Shown here piece by piece: positions 21,707 through 33,219 of a stretch of 64,000 nt of DNA. Where the stretch lies: the NCBI GenBank assembly GCA_000733355.1, contig JNVV01000003.1, positions 1,809,780-1,873,779 on the forward strand. Direction: 5' to 3'. Both the position numbers and the translations under genes were made by a program. Source of the DNA: Falciphora oryzae. Its lineage: Eukaryota > Ascomycota > Sordariomycetes > Magnaporthales > Magnaporthaceae. Each line of letters opens with the position of its first letter. Position 1 is the stretch's first letter. The notes under the pieces were generated by a model, which saw only the letters and a program-made list of their open reading frames with translations, was not told the origin of the DNA and did not search any database.

Positions 21707-24382
21707 TCAATGCTCTTCAACACGGCCCAAATCCAACATGCCGAGGTACCGCGTCTTCACAACCGTCCCCTCGCTGGCCCCCTTTACACCGATTTTAACA
21801 ACTTCGCCCGGCACGATGTCGACCAGGTTGTCCTCAAACCGGACCCCGTCGTCCTCACACTCGAGCGCAACGCCCTTGACTGGCACCTCGGCGCTGACCT
21901 CGACTACTGTTCCGCCGCTCACCAGCTGTGCCACCAGCTCCGTAGGCTTCTGAAGGTGGAGGTACTTGAGCGGCTCAGGCCAGTTGACATACCGCGCCAG
22001 CTGCTCGCCCGTCGCCGCGTCCACCAGGTAAACAGCCACTACTGTGCGACTTGCTTCCTCTTTGTTGGTGCTCTTGCTGGCGTTCGTTCCCTCGTTCTTG
22101 AACGGCACCTCGCGTGATAGGAGCTCGGTCGACCTGTTGCTCTGCAACACCAGACCTGTCGCAACCTTCTCTTCGTAGGTCCGCTTCCCGGTCTCGACGT
22201 TCCACGCCCGAAGCACCACGTCAACCGTGACGTCCTCCAGTTTAAGGCTGCAGGCCCACGCCTCGACCTTGATGACCGTGTCGACATATACACGCGTGTA
22301 CTTGTCCCGCGCCGTCCGGTGCTCGCGCCTCGTGATGCCGACCGTCAGCGGGGCCATCTCGCGCTTGACGGCAAAGTAGGCCATCTTGGGCCGCAGGTAG
22401 TAGTCGGCTATCGCCCACGATGTGACGGGCCAGCAGTCGTTGATCTGCCACACCAGCGCCCCGCTGCAATACTCCCGCCCGGGGCCCTTCCACTGCCGCT
22501 TCCACAGCCGGTATGCTGAGCTGAGACACTCGGCCTGCATCAGCTGTGTCGAGTAGACGAACTGCTCGAGTGGATCCGGCCCGTATCGAATGTTCTCGAC
22601 CAGGTACAGTGCTATCCGCCGCTCATGGCCCTCGGCCTTGTTGTGGAAGTCCACTGTGCTCGACTGTGGGTATCGATCTGGGTCGAGCTTGCCCAGCGGC
22701 AGGTACTCGTCGATGGTGCGCACCGACGGAAACGCCTGCATGCCAAACTCGGACACGAACCGGCCCACGAGCTTGTCAAAGTTCTGGTACTTCTCCTGCG
22801 TGCCGTGCCACACATTCCATTGGTGTATATCGCCCACCGTCGGGTCGCTCGTTTTGACGCCACCACCCCATGGTGAGCCTGGGTGGTAGTACGTCCTGGG
22901 AACCAGGTCCGCGCACACGTCGGGCAGCAGCTTCTCATAGATATATCGAGCCGGGAAGTCGGTCTTGAGCCAGCTCTCTGGGTCCTTGTCCGTGTAGTCG
23001 TATGTCAGCCCCACCGACTCGGCGTACGCATAGTCCTCGTTGTTGCCCGCCCAGATGACGACGCTGGGGTGGTGCCGTAGCAGCTTGACGTTCTCGCGCG
23101 CCTCGCGCCTGATAGAGTCCAGCAGCTCTGGCCACGTCGGATAGTTGCCGCAGCCGAACAGGAAGTCCTGCCAGACCAGCACGCCGAGCTCGTCGCAGGC
23201 GTCGTACAAGGTCTGCTCTTCATAGATGCCCCCGCCCCAGACCCGGATCATGAACTGGTTGCCCTCAGCCACCAACTTCACCCAGTCGCGGTAGCGGTCG
23301 GCCGAGATTCGCGGGATGAAGTTGTCGGCGGGGATCCAGTTGGAGCCACCACAGAAGACTGGCACGTTGTTGATGCGGAAGAAAAAGGACGTGCCCGGCT
23401 GATCCTTGACCGGCTGCTGCACCAACTCAGCTCGGCGAAGCCCGATGCGCTTCGAGGCTGTGTCTATTTCAGATGCTGCCGAGGCTTCGTTATCATCCGC
23501 CAGCAAGGTCGCCTTGACGGTGTACAACGGCTGCTCTCCGTAGCGTATGGGATACCAGAGCGCGGGCTTCTGTATGTGGAAGGTGGCCGAGGCCATCCCG
23601 AACTCAGACTCAGAACCCCCGGGCACGACTTGGACAGTCTCGGAGGCGACGACGGATCCGCGCAGCGATATGTCGAACTTGACCTTGTCGGCCGTGCCCT
23701 CAACGACGGCGTGCGCGACGGCCTTGGCCGAGTCGAGGCTCTCGGGCACCTCGACGTCGACGTGCAGGTCCGCCACGCGGCCGGCGTAGATCTCGAGCGC
23801 GATGGGCCGCCAGGGCCCGCAGGTGAGCAGGGCCGGCCCCCAGTCCCAGCCCCAGTGGTACTGGGCCTTCCTCACGGCCAGGCGCGAGTTGTCGCCGTTC
23901 CAGCAGCCCCACTTGTGGTCGGGGTACTTCTCGACCAGCTCCCAGCCCCTGAGGTAGGCGCTGTCGAAGTGGATCACCAGCTCGTTGACGCCGCCGCCGC
24001 GGAGCGCCTCGGTGACGTCGACTCGCTCGGGCACGAACATGTTGTCCGTCTCGAGGATTTTGGCGCCGTTGAGCAGCACCGTGGCGAAGGTGTCGAGGCC
24101 GTCAAACGCCAGCACGGCGCGGACACCTCCTCCGCCGTCGTTGCTGGACCGCATGGCTGGAGTAGAGAAGATGGTCCGGTAGGTCCATTGGGCCTCGCCG
24201 ATCCACTGCACGGCCATCTCGTTCTTGCCCACGAACGGGTCAGGGATCAGGCCGTGGGCGAGCAGGTCGAGGTGGACGTTGGTTGGGAACTGGGCGACGG
24301 GGAGGAACTTGGCGTCCTTCTTGTCCGCCTGCCTAAACTCCCAGCCCCTGTTGAGCGGCATGACGTTGCGAGACGGAGCCAT
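21707..24382 (-). CDS. Beta-mannosidase B, glycoside hydrolase family 2 (intracellular type)
   Basis: Uninterrupted frame. The ATG at 24382 (MAPSRNVMPLNRGWEF) matches the usual start of the family and gives 891 residues; an in-frame ATG at 24469 would add 29 residues of low-complexity sequence. Conserved blocks are PTNVHLDLLAHGLIPDPF (about 33-50), NGDNSRLAVRKAQYHWGWDWGP (about 162-183), the sugar-binding RVWGGGIYE, the acid/base Glu449 in WAGNNE, and the probable nucleophile Glu545 in RFVSEFGMQ. There is no signal peptide, in line with the fungal B-type enzymes that act inside the cell on mannobiose and short manno-oligosaccharides released from mannan and N-glycans. All catalytic residues are present. 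No other mannan-degrading gene lies next to it. Confidence 0.95.
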   Translation of the reverse strand: MAPSRNVMPLNRGWEFRQADKKDAKFLPVAQFPTNVHLDLLAHGLIPDPFVGKNEMAVQWIGEAQWTYRTIFSTPAMRSSNDGGGGVRAVLAFDGLDTFATVLLNGAKILETDNMFVPERVDVTEALRGGGVNELVIHFDSAYLRGWELVEKYPDHKWGCWNGDNSRLAVRKAQYHWGWDWGPALLTCGPWRPIALEIYAGRVADLHVDVEVPESLDSAKAVAHAVVEGTADKVKFDISLRGSVVASETVQVVPGGSESEFGMASATFHIQKPALWYPIRYGEQPLYTVKATLLADDNEASAASEIDTASKRIGLRRAELVQQPVKDQPGTSFFFRINNVPVFCGGSNWIPADNFIPRISADRYRDWVKLVAEGNQFMIRVWGGGIYEEQTLYDACDELGVLVWQDFLFGCGNYPTWPELLDSIRREARENVKLLRHHPSVVIWAGNNEDYAYAESVGLTYDYTDKDPESWLKTDFPARYIYEKLLPDVCADLVPRTYYHPGSPWGGGVKTSDPTVGDIHQWNVWHGTQEKYQNFDKLVGRFVSEFGMQAFPSVRTIDEYLPLGKLDPDRYPQSSTVDFHNKAEGHERRIALYLVENIRYGPDPLEQFVYSTQLMQAECLSSAYRLWKRQWKGPGREYCSGALVWQINDCWPVTSWAIADYYLRPKMAYFAVKREMAPLTVGITRREHRTARDKYTRVYVDTVIKVEAWACSLKLEDVTVDVVLRAWNVETGKRTYEEKVATGLVLQSNRSTELLSREVPFKNEGTNASKSTNKEEASRTVVAVYLVDAATGEQLARYVNWPEPLKYLHLQKPTELVAQLVSGGTVVEVSAEVPVKGVALECEDDGVRFEDNLVDIVPGEVVKIGVKGASEGTVVKTRYLGMLDLGRVEEH

Positions 24383-25805
24383 GGCCCTACGCAGGCTCCT
24401 CGGAGCCTCTGGCTGTACCTCGGGGTGTTTGCTGGGGGAGGGACGATGAGGGTATGCGGGGTGTCTCATTCGAGCGTGACGTCAGGAGAAAGCACAGCCA
24501 GCTCCTGAGCAGTCAACGGTGAAACACAAAGAGCACGATTGGAGAGGATTGGCTGACAAGGCGATGTCGACGAGACCGTTAAGGTCGTAGTATTGAGCTC
24601 AAGGCATGCTAGAACCACATTTTGCGGGAAGGACGGCCCCTATTTGAAGTAAAAAGGCTGAACACATCAATCAGATGGAACGTCGCCAAAGCTCTCCTGG
24701 CCCATCCGTGTCTTCCCCACACGGAATGCGAGCTCGAAAGTGGAAAGCCCCAACTTGACGAACCGCGGTAGCTGGGGAGTATTTGCCCACTACTCCTTCC
24801 CCAAGGGCGGGCAACGGCGAAGCATGTCGCGAGGAAGGTGGCCCACTGTAACTGTTGTCGTTGGGGAGGGGAACCTCGCTATAATGCGGGGGTTTGGAGG
24901 TGGGATCCGTCTGCGACGCCGAGCAGTGGACTGTCGATATCCAATCCTCAGCTCAGTGACAGGACGCCTCTAAAACCTGCGGCATATCAAAAACCGGAAC
25001 AGGCTTAATTGATGTCTTCCATCGCCATTGCCCCTTGCAGGTGTGCTGCGGGATGCCACGTGGGTGGGTCCTTGAGCGTAATAAATTTCCTTAAGGGGTG
25101 GCCTCTTCCGCCAGAGGGCGGAGGGACCATGTCCTCTGGCGGATGAGGCAGCTCCGTCGCGCAATGGCATGTGAGCCTTTACGTAGTCGAGAGACGCAGG
25201 CGTCAATACTCCATATCATGAACCAGATCGTAAAAGGAGTTGAAGCGCTCACAAGAATCCCGACATAGAGACAGGGTCTCTCGTCTCAGAAAAGTCTCAT
25301 CAGGATTAATATTCACCCGTTCTAGGCTGTCGTCCTGTTTCCGTTCCATGCAGCTCATTACATGTCCATTTCCATCATTAAGTCCATTTGACGGTTGACG
25401 TCGTCCGAGTTGATCTAAAATGAATGGGAGTATGATGAGTCGAAATGGAGGAAGAGAATAAGACATGATAGTGCGACTGATGCTAAAATACCGCCAGACA
25501 CTGGGTGTCGACGGCTACATGGATATGTATATGACGAGAATCAAAGAACAACAAGGTATATGAGTGGGTAGGCAGGCAGGAAGGGAGGAAATGCAAATGA
25601 AGGTCCTGCATCAGAGGTCACTGAGACAGGCCTGAGGTATCACATCCGGAAAAGAAAAATCGAAGAAATGAGGAACAAGCAAGCGAATGGCGGGGAAGGA
25701 CACAGAAAGAGAGACAGAGGGAAAAAAAAAAAAAAAAAGACCAGACTGCATCGACCAGCCCGACCCAGACAAGGAACTCGAGACTCGATCAAGGCGCAGG
25801 GCCGG
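24383..25805. other. Intergenic, beta-mannosidase promoter and Rab 3' flank
   Basis: The left part should hold the mannosidase promoter. The right part abuts the Rab gene stop and contains a purine-rich run with about 16 A near 25723-25738. Short frames here look random. Confidence 0.5.
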
Positions 25806-27118
25806 TCAACAGCACCCCGCTCCTCTGCGGCCCCTGCTGAGCGTAAAGACCTCCTCCCACTCGCGCAGCGCCATGCCGCTCTTGCGGCCCCTGCCGCCGC
25901 CCCTTCTTCTCCTGGCCCCGCCGCCGCCGCCGCCCAACTCGTCCACCGTCATGGAGCTCTTTATCGAGGCCACGTCGCTCCCGGCGCCGCCGCCGCCGCC
26001 CCACGACGGCCCCGCGTCGCCGTACTGGATCCCGCTCATAGGGTCGTCCGGGTCGATCTCGCCGAGCTCGATCTTCGTCAGGATCATGCGCGCCAGCCGC
26101 CCAAACACGTCGTCAACCCCCTCCCCGCTCAGCGCCGACACCTCGACCGCGACCGGGATCCCCGCCGCGCTGGCCCACCGGTTCGCTTCGGCCGACGTCA
26201 CCTCGCGGCCCTCGGGTGCTACCGAGGCGCGGAGCTGCGACCCCAGTCCCGCCGCAGCCGACGACGAGGCGAAGGACGCGGACACGTGGGACGACGACAG
26301 CGACGGCGGCGTGGGCGGCGGGTGCATCGAGTAGTCCGAGTAAGGGGTGCCGTTGCCGTCCATGAGGAGGTCGGTGGTCGAGGTCGAGGGCCCGTCCTGG
26401 GCCAGGTCCAGCTTGTTGCCGGCTAGGAGCAGGGTCAGGTTCGGGGAGGCGAGGGCGCGGGCGTCGTTCAGGAAGGCGGGGAGGGCCGAGAAGGTGTTGT
26501 GGGAGGTGATGTCGTAGACGAGCACGGCGCCGGCTGCGCCGCGGTAGTAGGACCTGGACACGGACCGGAAGCGCTCCGTGCCGGCCGTGTCCCAGAGCTG
26601 CAGCTTTATCCGCTTGCGCCGGGCGCCCGTGCCGACCTTGATGATCTTGGACGCGAACTCGACGCCGATGGTCTGCGACGACAGGATGCGCCACTCGCTC
26701 TTGACGAAGCGGTGCAGGATGCAGGACCTTGAGAGGGAGGAAGCCCGGTTAGCGCTCGGGCTGGTCTGGAGGCTCTGGCACGGCCGAGTCGGGGCGGGCA
26801 CGGCGCGGATGGCGGGGATCCGGGGCGGCCGGGTTCGGCACGCGCACGGCGACAGACGCAGGGGCTTATCGGGAGGTGACTCACTTTCCAGACCCGCTGG
26901 GACCGAGAAGGATGATCTTGGCCAGGTAGTCATACATACTCCCCAGTTCCTACAAACAAGGCAAGCAAGATTGGTCAATTTCGAGGGGCGCGGGCAGGCG
27001 GGTTCGTCACTGGCGGGGAGGAGCAGGCAACACAAAGCACTGGAAGCAATCTTACTTGGTCGCGTGCTGTCGATGTGCTGTCCTCGCTCGCGGCGGAGGA
27101 GCGCCTCGGCCGGGTCAT
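25806..27118 (-). CDS. Rab4/Ypt4-like small GTPase with a long linker insertion
   Basis: Exons 27118-27056, 26949-26885 and 26727-25806 join to 349 residues; both introns are GT...AG and the second splits the P-loop Lys codon. The G-domain has the P-loop GPSGSGKS (37-44), switch I SSQTIGVEF (Thr62), DTAG in switch II, NKLD for guanine recognition and SALSGEGVDDVF. SRSYYRGAAGAVLVYDIT is typical of Rab4, which works in recycling from early endosomes. Two features are odd. The catalytic Gln after DTAG is Thr (DTAGTERFRS). Between NKLDL and the SAL motif lies an insertion of about 90 residues rich in Ser, Thr and Pro, and a Gly/Arg-rich tail follows the domain. The protein ends GCC, a Rab double-cysteine prenylation signal. 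Confidence 0.9.
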
Positions 27119-27974
27119 AGTGGCTTCGTTTTTGGCTGCTCCAAGCTAAATAGAACAGTCAGGTCGAGACTCGAGGGGCGTCGTCGGAATACAGGCTTGT
27201 TGCTCAAAAAAAAAAAAAAAATAAGTTGTGGCACTATGGACGCATTGGCTTGGTTGCTGTGACCTCTTCTCCCTCGGTGGCGGTGTTGAATGGCCCCCGA
27301 CACGCGGCAACGAGCTTAAAGCAAAAGGAAGAAAAGCAAAAGAACAACTGTGACGTGGGGACGCTGGCAATCGAAAGCTTGGCTCGGCAGCTAGTGGTGG
27401 TGGTGGTGATGCCAAAGTTCGGCCAGGCAGGGGGTCAGGGTTGGATGTTGTCGGTGGGAAGATTGGCGGGCGCGCTGCCCCAGCTTTGTCGTCATGTCAT
27501 GGGGGCGGCGGAGCGGCTCGGGGTTTCAACTCGATAACATAACTGGCGCGCGTTTGCAGCTTATCACTGCTGCAGTCCCGCTTGCTGCGACCCATTGCAA
27601 TGCGATTCAACCCCCACACCGATGCTCAAATATGCAGTCACTCAAGCAGCAGCACACCGCATCGCATCGCAGCGCTAGCAGCACAACCCAGGCCAATTGA
27701 GGCGTGCTGTGAGTAGCATGGCCGCCTGCCTGGCTGCCCAACGGGACCTGGCATGTGCGCGCTGCCGACGCTTTGCGTTAGTGGGGGGCGCGTCGCAGCG
27801 TCCAAAACGGAAACAAGCCGAGGCACAGCCCTCCCTGCCTGGCCAGTGCCAGCACGGCATCTGACCTCACTCGCACATCGGCGCTTCGCTTCCCAAAAAC
27901 GGCCATGTGAATAACTGCATCCGATTCCTCTCATACTTTTTATCTTTCACCTCAAAAATGAAAACACCACAATC
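27119..27974. promoter_or_regulatory. Bidirectional promoter region, Rab4-like / dehydrogenase
   Basis: An 856-base spacer between divergent starts. A run of 17 A lies near 27207-27223, and a GTGGTGGTGGTGGTG repeat near 27394. It also holds the uORF of the dehydrogenase at its right end. No other coding signal is seen. Confidence 0.5.
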
Positions 27975-27978
27975 ATGA
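27958..27978 (+). promoter_or_regulatory. Six-codon uORF overlapping the dehydrogenase start
   Basis: An ATG in strong A-rich context (CTCAAAAATG) opens a frame MKTPQS whose TGA at 27976-27978 overlaps the main ATG at 27975-27977 as ATGA. If transcribed, scanning ribosomes meet this ATG first, so the main protein would need leaky scanning or re-initiation after backing up one base. Confidence 0.5.
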
Positions 27979-28938
27979 AGATCCAAGGCCGCACATTTGT
28001 CATATCAGGGGGGTGAGTACGCCCAATCCGCCCAGCCCCAGCCGCCCCGGACAGAATCACATGCCAAGCTGACGACGCCCACCCCCAAATGTGCAAGATG
28101 ACAGCGCTTCCGGCCTGGGGCGTGCCTGCGCCGTCGACCTGGTCGCCCACGGCGGAAACGTCGCCGTGCTGGACGTGAACGCCGACAATGGCGCCGCCCT
28201 TGTCAAGGAGCTCGGCTCCGACAGGGCCCGCTTCTTCGAGGTCGACGTGACCGACTCTGACTCCATCGCCGCCGCCGTGGCCGGCTCCGTCGCGTGGGCC
28301 ACTGAGGCGGCCATGCCGCTCGGCGGCGTCGTCCCCGCTGCCGGCGTCGGCTTCCCGGGCCTGGTAATTTGTTTTCTTATCTATTCCAGACCCCCCTCCC
28401 GTATTTCAACAAAACCCACTCTGACTTTCCGCCACAGATCATCGACGGCAAGAACAACCCCCTGTCGCTCGACACCTTCGACGCCGTCATCGCCATCAAC
28501 CTGCGCGGCACCATCGACCTAATCCGCCAGGTCCTCCCGCACCTGACCTCGCAGGCGGCGGGTGGCGAGGGGCCCGACGCCGAGCGCGGCGTCGTCGTCA
28601 TGGTCTCGTCCGCCGCCGCCTTCGACGGCCAGATGGGCCAGGTCGCCTACGCCGCCTCCAAGGGCGCAGTCGCCTCGGCCGCCCTGCCCATGGCCCGCGA
28701 CCTGTCCCGCCACGGCGTCCGGGTGGCCGTCGTCGCGCCGGGCGTCTTCGAGACTGCCATGACCGCCCAGATGTCCGACAAGGTCCGCAAGGGGCTCGAG
28801 CGCGCCATGGAGTTCCCCAAGAGGGGAGGCAGGCCCGACGAGTTTGCCAGCCTGGTGAGGCACATTATTGAAAATTCGATGCTCAACGGCGTCGTTATTA
28901 GGCTGGACGGTGCCGCAAGGATGCCCAGTCGGCTGTGA
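27975..28938 (+). CDS. Short-chain dehydrogenase/reductase, HSD10-like (3-hydroxyacyl-CoA dehydrogenase type 2)
   Basis: Exons 27975-28012, 28105-28363 and 28438-28938 join to 265 residues. The introns are GTGAGT...ACAG and GTAATT...ACAG. The cofactor loop is GGASGLG (residues 12-18), split by intron 1, followed by the Asp-ended strand VAVLDVN, which favours NAD over NADP. The catalytic set is Ser in VMVSSAAAF and Tyr-x3-Lys in YAASK, with PGVFETAM after it. The overall arrangement, including QVAYAASKGAV and a C-terminal IIENSMLNGVVIRLDGAARM, resembles HSD17B10-type enzymes, which oxidise short 3-hydroxyacyl-CoA or related alcohols. The exact substrate is not determinable. A short uORF overlaps the start. 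Divergent from the Rab4-like gene. Confidence 0.93.
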
Positions 28939-29812
28939 ACCTGCTTCATACACCCATCTTGACCTTATCATGTGGCGAAAGGGCGGAAATATCTAGCTTG
29001 ATAGCCAGATTAGTTCACTGTAAATACCATACTGCATTCCCTTGAACTTTTCTCTTCCATCACTGGCCGTTGTGATCCTGCGCGAGAGCTATCAGTGCAG
29101 CAATTATAAGCCAAAAACCGTCGCGCTAAAGCACCCGCTATCCTACCGCTGCACTTAGCAACCGGCTTTCCTTTTACTAACTCGCGACTAGCCTTTCGTT
29201 TAGGTCTTGTGACAACATCATGCGGAAGGACCAGACAGACTACGCGACTCGTGTCAAATGATACTCCTGTGTTGTGTGAAATAACCTGAGTGATCGGACT
29301 GTTCTAACCTGTCGGGCCAACACACCAAGGAAATACACATTTATAGCCAGTATCGACCATGGACCGACGGGGGGAGAAGTGTATGTTTAATGGGATATCT
29401 GGGGTATGCTTCGACTTTGCGTCGACGATGTTTAGAATCAGGGTCGATCTTCTATCTATCAACCTTCAGCAAAAAAAAGCTGACGTTGGCTGGGCAGTGA
29501 CTGGGGAGGTTGCTGGGTAAGGGGGAGGACAGGTGCCTGTCCATGCTCGCCATTTCCATCTTCTTATCTCATTTTCTTCCCACCTTCCCGGGCAGGAATC
29601 TGGCTATGAGGCTCGCACAACTGTCATTATGGTGCACATCCTATAAGGGATTGTCACCTTCAGCCGGACCCGCGTCAATAGGCACTGATTCACAGCTGTA
29701 AGGCCTGAATTCCAATTTACCCAGCAGGGCGCCATGATGCGCCTCAGTGCTGGGTGACTTGGATATGCGGGCCGGGGTTGCTCCGTGCCCGAGCCTTGGC
29801 TTGGTCGCTCAC
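28939..29812. other. Intergenic, convergent 3' regions
   Basis: Spacer between the dehydrogenase stop and the importin stop, AT-richer than its surroundings. No gene is recognised. Confidence 0.5.
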
Positions 29813-32800
29813 CTATTGCGCCGCGATCTCGTTGAGCTTGGCCTTTTCCTCCTCGAGGAGCTGCGCGTACCACTCGGTGAACCCGGCAGTGTTCTCCCGC
29901 GCCGCTTGCAGGAAAAATTCCGTCAGGTACGCCTGCGTCTCGTCGTCCCGCACGCGGTTGCCGCCGCCCTCAAAGTACGACATGAGGTCGTTCTTGGTCG
30001 TTCCGAGGCTGAGGTCCAGCAGGCCCGGCTCGTCCTCCCAGCCGTCGTCACCGTCATCCTCCTCAAGCTCCGCCATCTTGGCGGCATCGGCAGCAGCCAT
30101 CGCCGCGGCCTGCTTGCCTGAAGCAAACAGGAGCTCGTCGATGAGGACCTTGAGAATTTTGAGTGGCGCCGGGATAAAGGTGTATTTATCGGGAACTGAA
30201 CAAAAGTACCAGAGTTAGAAACGTAAACACAGCAGCGGGCGTGGTAACAAACTTTGCGGGAAGGGCGTTGCCATACTTTGCTTGGCTCGGGACCGCGTTA
30301 CGATCTTGTCGCTAGTCTGATCGACAATAAGGTCGCCCTTGACTGTGCACTGGGCTAACCTAGCATCGTTTAGCGAGTAGAGCTTTGAGAGTGCGATGAC
30401 ACTGGGGAAATAGTCAGTAAAAGCGTCCTAGGCAGTCTGCCAAAGAGGATTCGACAAGGGGTCTTGAATCTCACTTTTGTCTGATCTCGTCGAAGCCAGC
30501 GAAGAAAGTCGAGTTCTCCAGCCACTTGCTCATGACCACCTGCAGGCCGTTCTGTCCGTCGATCTCGATGCCGCTGAGGAACTGAACGACGTCGGAGGCG
30601 CCAGAGAGCGACAAACGCGCGAAGACAAGGATGAGAGACTGGATGAAGGAGGCGGCCGTGGCGGAAGCCAGACGCGTGGCAACAGCTTGCAGCAGCTTCA
30701 GGAGATAGGGGCCAAGGCGCTCCTGGCCCGCCTTCTCGACAAGCTCGGCCGCCAGACCGCCGACCTCGGACGCGGCATTATCCTCAATCGACGGGCCGAG
30801 GAGGCGGTCAATGATGTATAGGCAGACCTCCAGGCCAGACTTGCCCTGCTCGTCGTGCCAGCCAAACACTTGATGGTGATCATGCATGACCATGTACTTC
30901 ACAGCTTCGGCACCTGGTCTGAGGATCTCTCCTTCGGTAGACTCCATCAGAATCCGGCTAAGCTTAGGAAGGAGCTGGGCGACGATGCCAGCGGGCAGAG
31001 GCTCGACTCCTGACTGGAGAAGAACTGCGACGAGCTCGGCAGCAAGCTTGGATTAGGTACGAGTTCAAAGGTCAGCAAGCAGCCCAGTCAAACATGAAAT
31101 ACAAAAACACCATCAAAATTCAGATCTGCAACTCACTGTTATCAGCGGTTCGTTTTGCGTCACGTCGGCGTAGTTGAACGCGCCCGTGAGGGTGGGCAGG
31201 ACCCTGGTGCACAGTGTCGCATATGAAGCCGAATCAGTGGCCAGGAACTGGACGATCTCCTCAAAGACCTCGTTTACCAGCATCGTAACCTGGTAGTTCT
31301 GCGCACCGTGCTGGGCCAGGAGGAACAGCAGGTCGAGCGACTTGACGTCAGGAGCCAACACCACTCTCCGGTTGATTCCGATGGCAGCACGGAGGGACTC
31401 GGTCAGGGTTACGAGCAGGTCATCGGCGTCCTCGAGCTCCTGCAGATCCTTGCCGTTGAGGAAAGTCTCGACGGCCTTGAGGATATGGACCTGACGATCG
31501 GCCGGGACCGACTCGGACTTGACAAAGTTCTCGACGGCCTTGATGCACGCGACATTGACGAGGTCGGAGGGGTCCGATGTGATGGCGCCGACGGTCTGGT
31601 CGAGCAGGACAAGAGCAGGCGCGAAGCCCTTGGCTATAGTGCCCGCGACCAGATAGCCACGGGCCTGGAGGAGCGGCTGCTCGGTCAGGCTTGTGGCGAA
31701 CTTGACCAGCTCCAGATATCCCTGGGCGATCTCAGCGGGGATTTCCTTGTCGCATTCATGCAGGTCTGTAGCAAGCATGGTGAACAGATAGAGCGAGGCC
31801 TCCTGCGTCCGCCAGTCGCCGCCCTCGCTTGCGAACAGAGTCTTGGTGTAGGTGAAGAGTGCCTCAACAGAGCGCAGGACGAGCCATTCTCCAAGCTTAA
31901 TGAGAAAGTCGCCGCATGCAGTCCTGGCCGTGTAGTTGGCCGTTATCGAACCCTCCTCGGCGAGGTACAGGGACACGTCAATGTCCCACAGCTCCTCCTC
32001 CTCCCTGGTGATGCGCGAAAAGGAGACGATCAGCTTGATCATATCAAGGATCCATGGGGTGTTGTGGGCCTCAAGCTCCTTCTGGACAGGTGCCGCGCGC
32101 AGGGAGTGGTTGAGGAAATCCAGCTCCTCGAGCACGAGCCAGTCAAGAGTATAGGGAATGTTGTCTGCGTTCTGAAGGCGGCCCTGGGTGTCGCTCTCGA
32201 GGTACTGAAGTGCGTATGGCGCCTCCAGCCTCGAAAGCTCCTCCCAGACCAACTGAAAGAAGGCGATGCTGTGAGGCAGCAGCAGCGAGGGGAAGACGCC
32301 CTTGATCTTAAGAAGCGTCTTGACGACCTGCAACTTGAGTGCAACCGGCCCGTTCCATGCGTCAGGGTGCAACCCGGGCGGGGTCGGTCCACTCTCGGGG
32401 AGAGGCGACTTCAGAACCTGCTGGAAGAAGGGCAGCCAACCGCCAAGGGCCTCCTCGGCGAAGCCCTTGACTTCCTTCGGGTGGTCCTCCTTGACCATAT
32501 CCAGGAGGTCGAAGCACGACCGGAACACCGAGACGGCGAAAGCGCGCAGGAGGCCTTTGCGCTCCTCGCTGAGGGCGACCTGGTAGACGGCGCTGACGAT
32601 GTCCCTGGCCATGGAGAAGAATTGGTCCTCGCTCAGATTCTCCTCGACGAACTCGCTCAGCACCTTGAGAGCGCCGTGGAGCTGGTTGTCGCTGCCATTG
32701 GGCATGACGCTGAGGAGCGTCGGGACCAGCTGGGGCCATCGCTCGGGGAAATCGACATTTGCGATCTTGCTCACGGCGTAGCTAGATGGGGAGGCAGGGG

Positions 32801-33219
32801 GGCGGGGCCACTGTCAGTACAGTTTCCAGGAGTCAACAGGCGGGTCCCCGCGAAGCCCGAGCCCATGCGTACCTGACGCTGGATTTTATTTTGGTGTCCT
32901 CCTCGTCGCTGATGGCGAGCTCGAGCAGCTTGGGGCGCAGCTGGTCTTTGACTTGGTCGGACACGGGGACGCGGGGTGTGTCGTCGTCGCCGTCGTCGTC
33001 GTCTGCGTCCTGGGTCCAGTTGCGTTCGATAAACCTGCGCAGGGACAGGAGGGCGGCGATGCGGACTCCGCCGTCAACCGACGTGTGGGCGGCGATGTTT
33101 GCCAGCGACAGCGGGAAGGCGGGATTCACCTCGGCCTGTTTGAGCTCGACCTCGGCCTGCTTCCGCACATCGTCGGCGGCGAGGGTGTTGGCCAGCAGCA
33201 CAATCAGCTGATCCTCCAT
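29813..33219 (-). CDS. Importin-beta family nuclear transport receptor, Kap114/importin-9 type
   Basis: Five exons: 33219-32873, 32781-31137, 31046-30475, 30401-30277 and 30195-29813, total 3072 bases, 1023 residues, all junctions in frame. The N-terminus (MEDQLIVLLANTLAADD...RKQAEVELKQAEVNPAFPLSLANIAA) is the importin-beta N-terminal repeat. The rest is a HEAT-repeat solenoid with blocks such as NVDFPERWPQLVPTLLSVM and LSEFVEENLSEDQFFSMARDI. An acidic insertion DADDDDGDDD sits at about residues 70-80, and a second acidic loop ELEEDDGDDGWEDEPG near 940. The closing block TRSRAKQ...YTFIPAPLKILKVLIDEL is typical of importin-9/Kap114. Members import TBP and histones H2A-H2B and act as histone chaperones; this role is inferred from family. 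Divergent from Rev7. Confidence 0.92.

Noticed and set aside
23576..24508. Open frame of 310 codons on the + strand
   Set aside because: Antisense shadow of the beta-mannosidase.
31308..32876. Open frame of 522 codons on the + strand
   Set aside because: Antisense to the importin exon 2, with a composition mirroring it; the minus-strand protein is clearly conserved.
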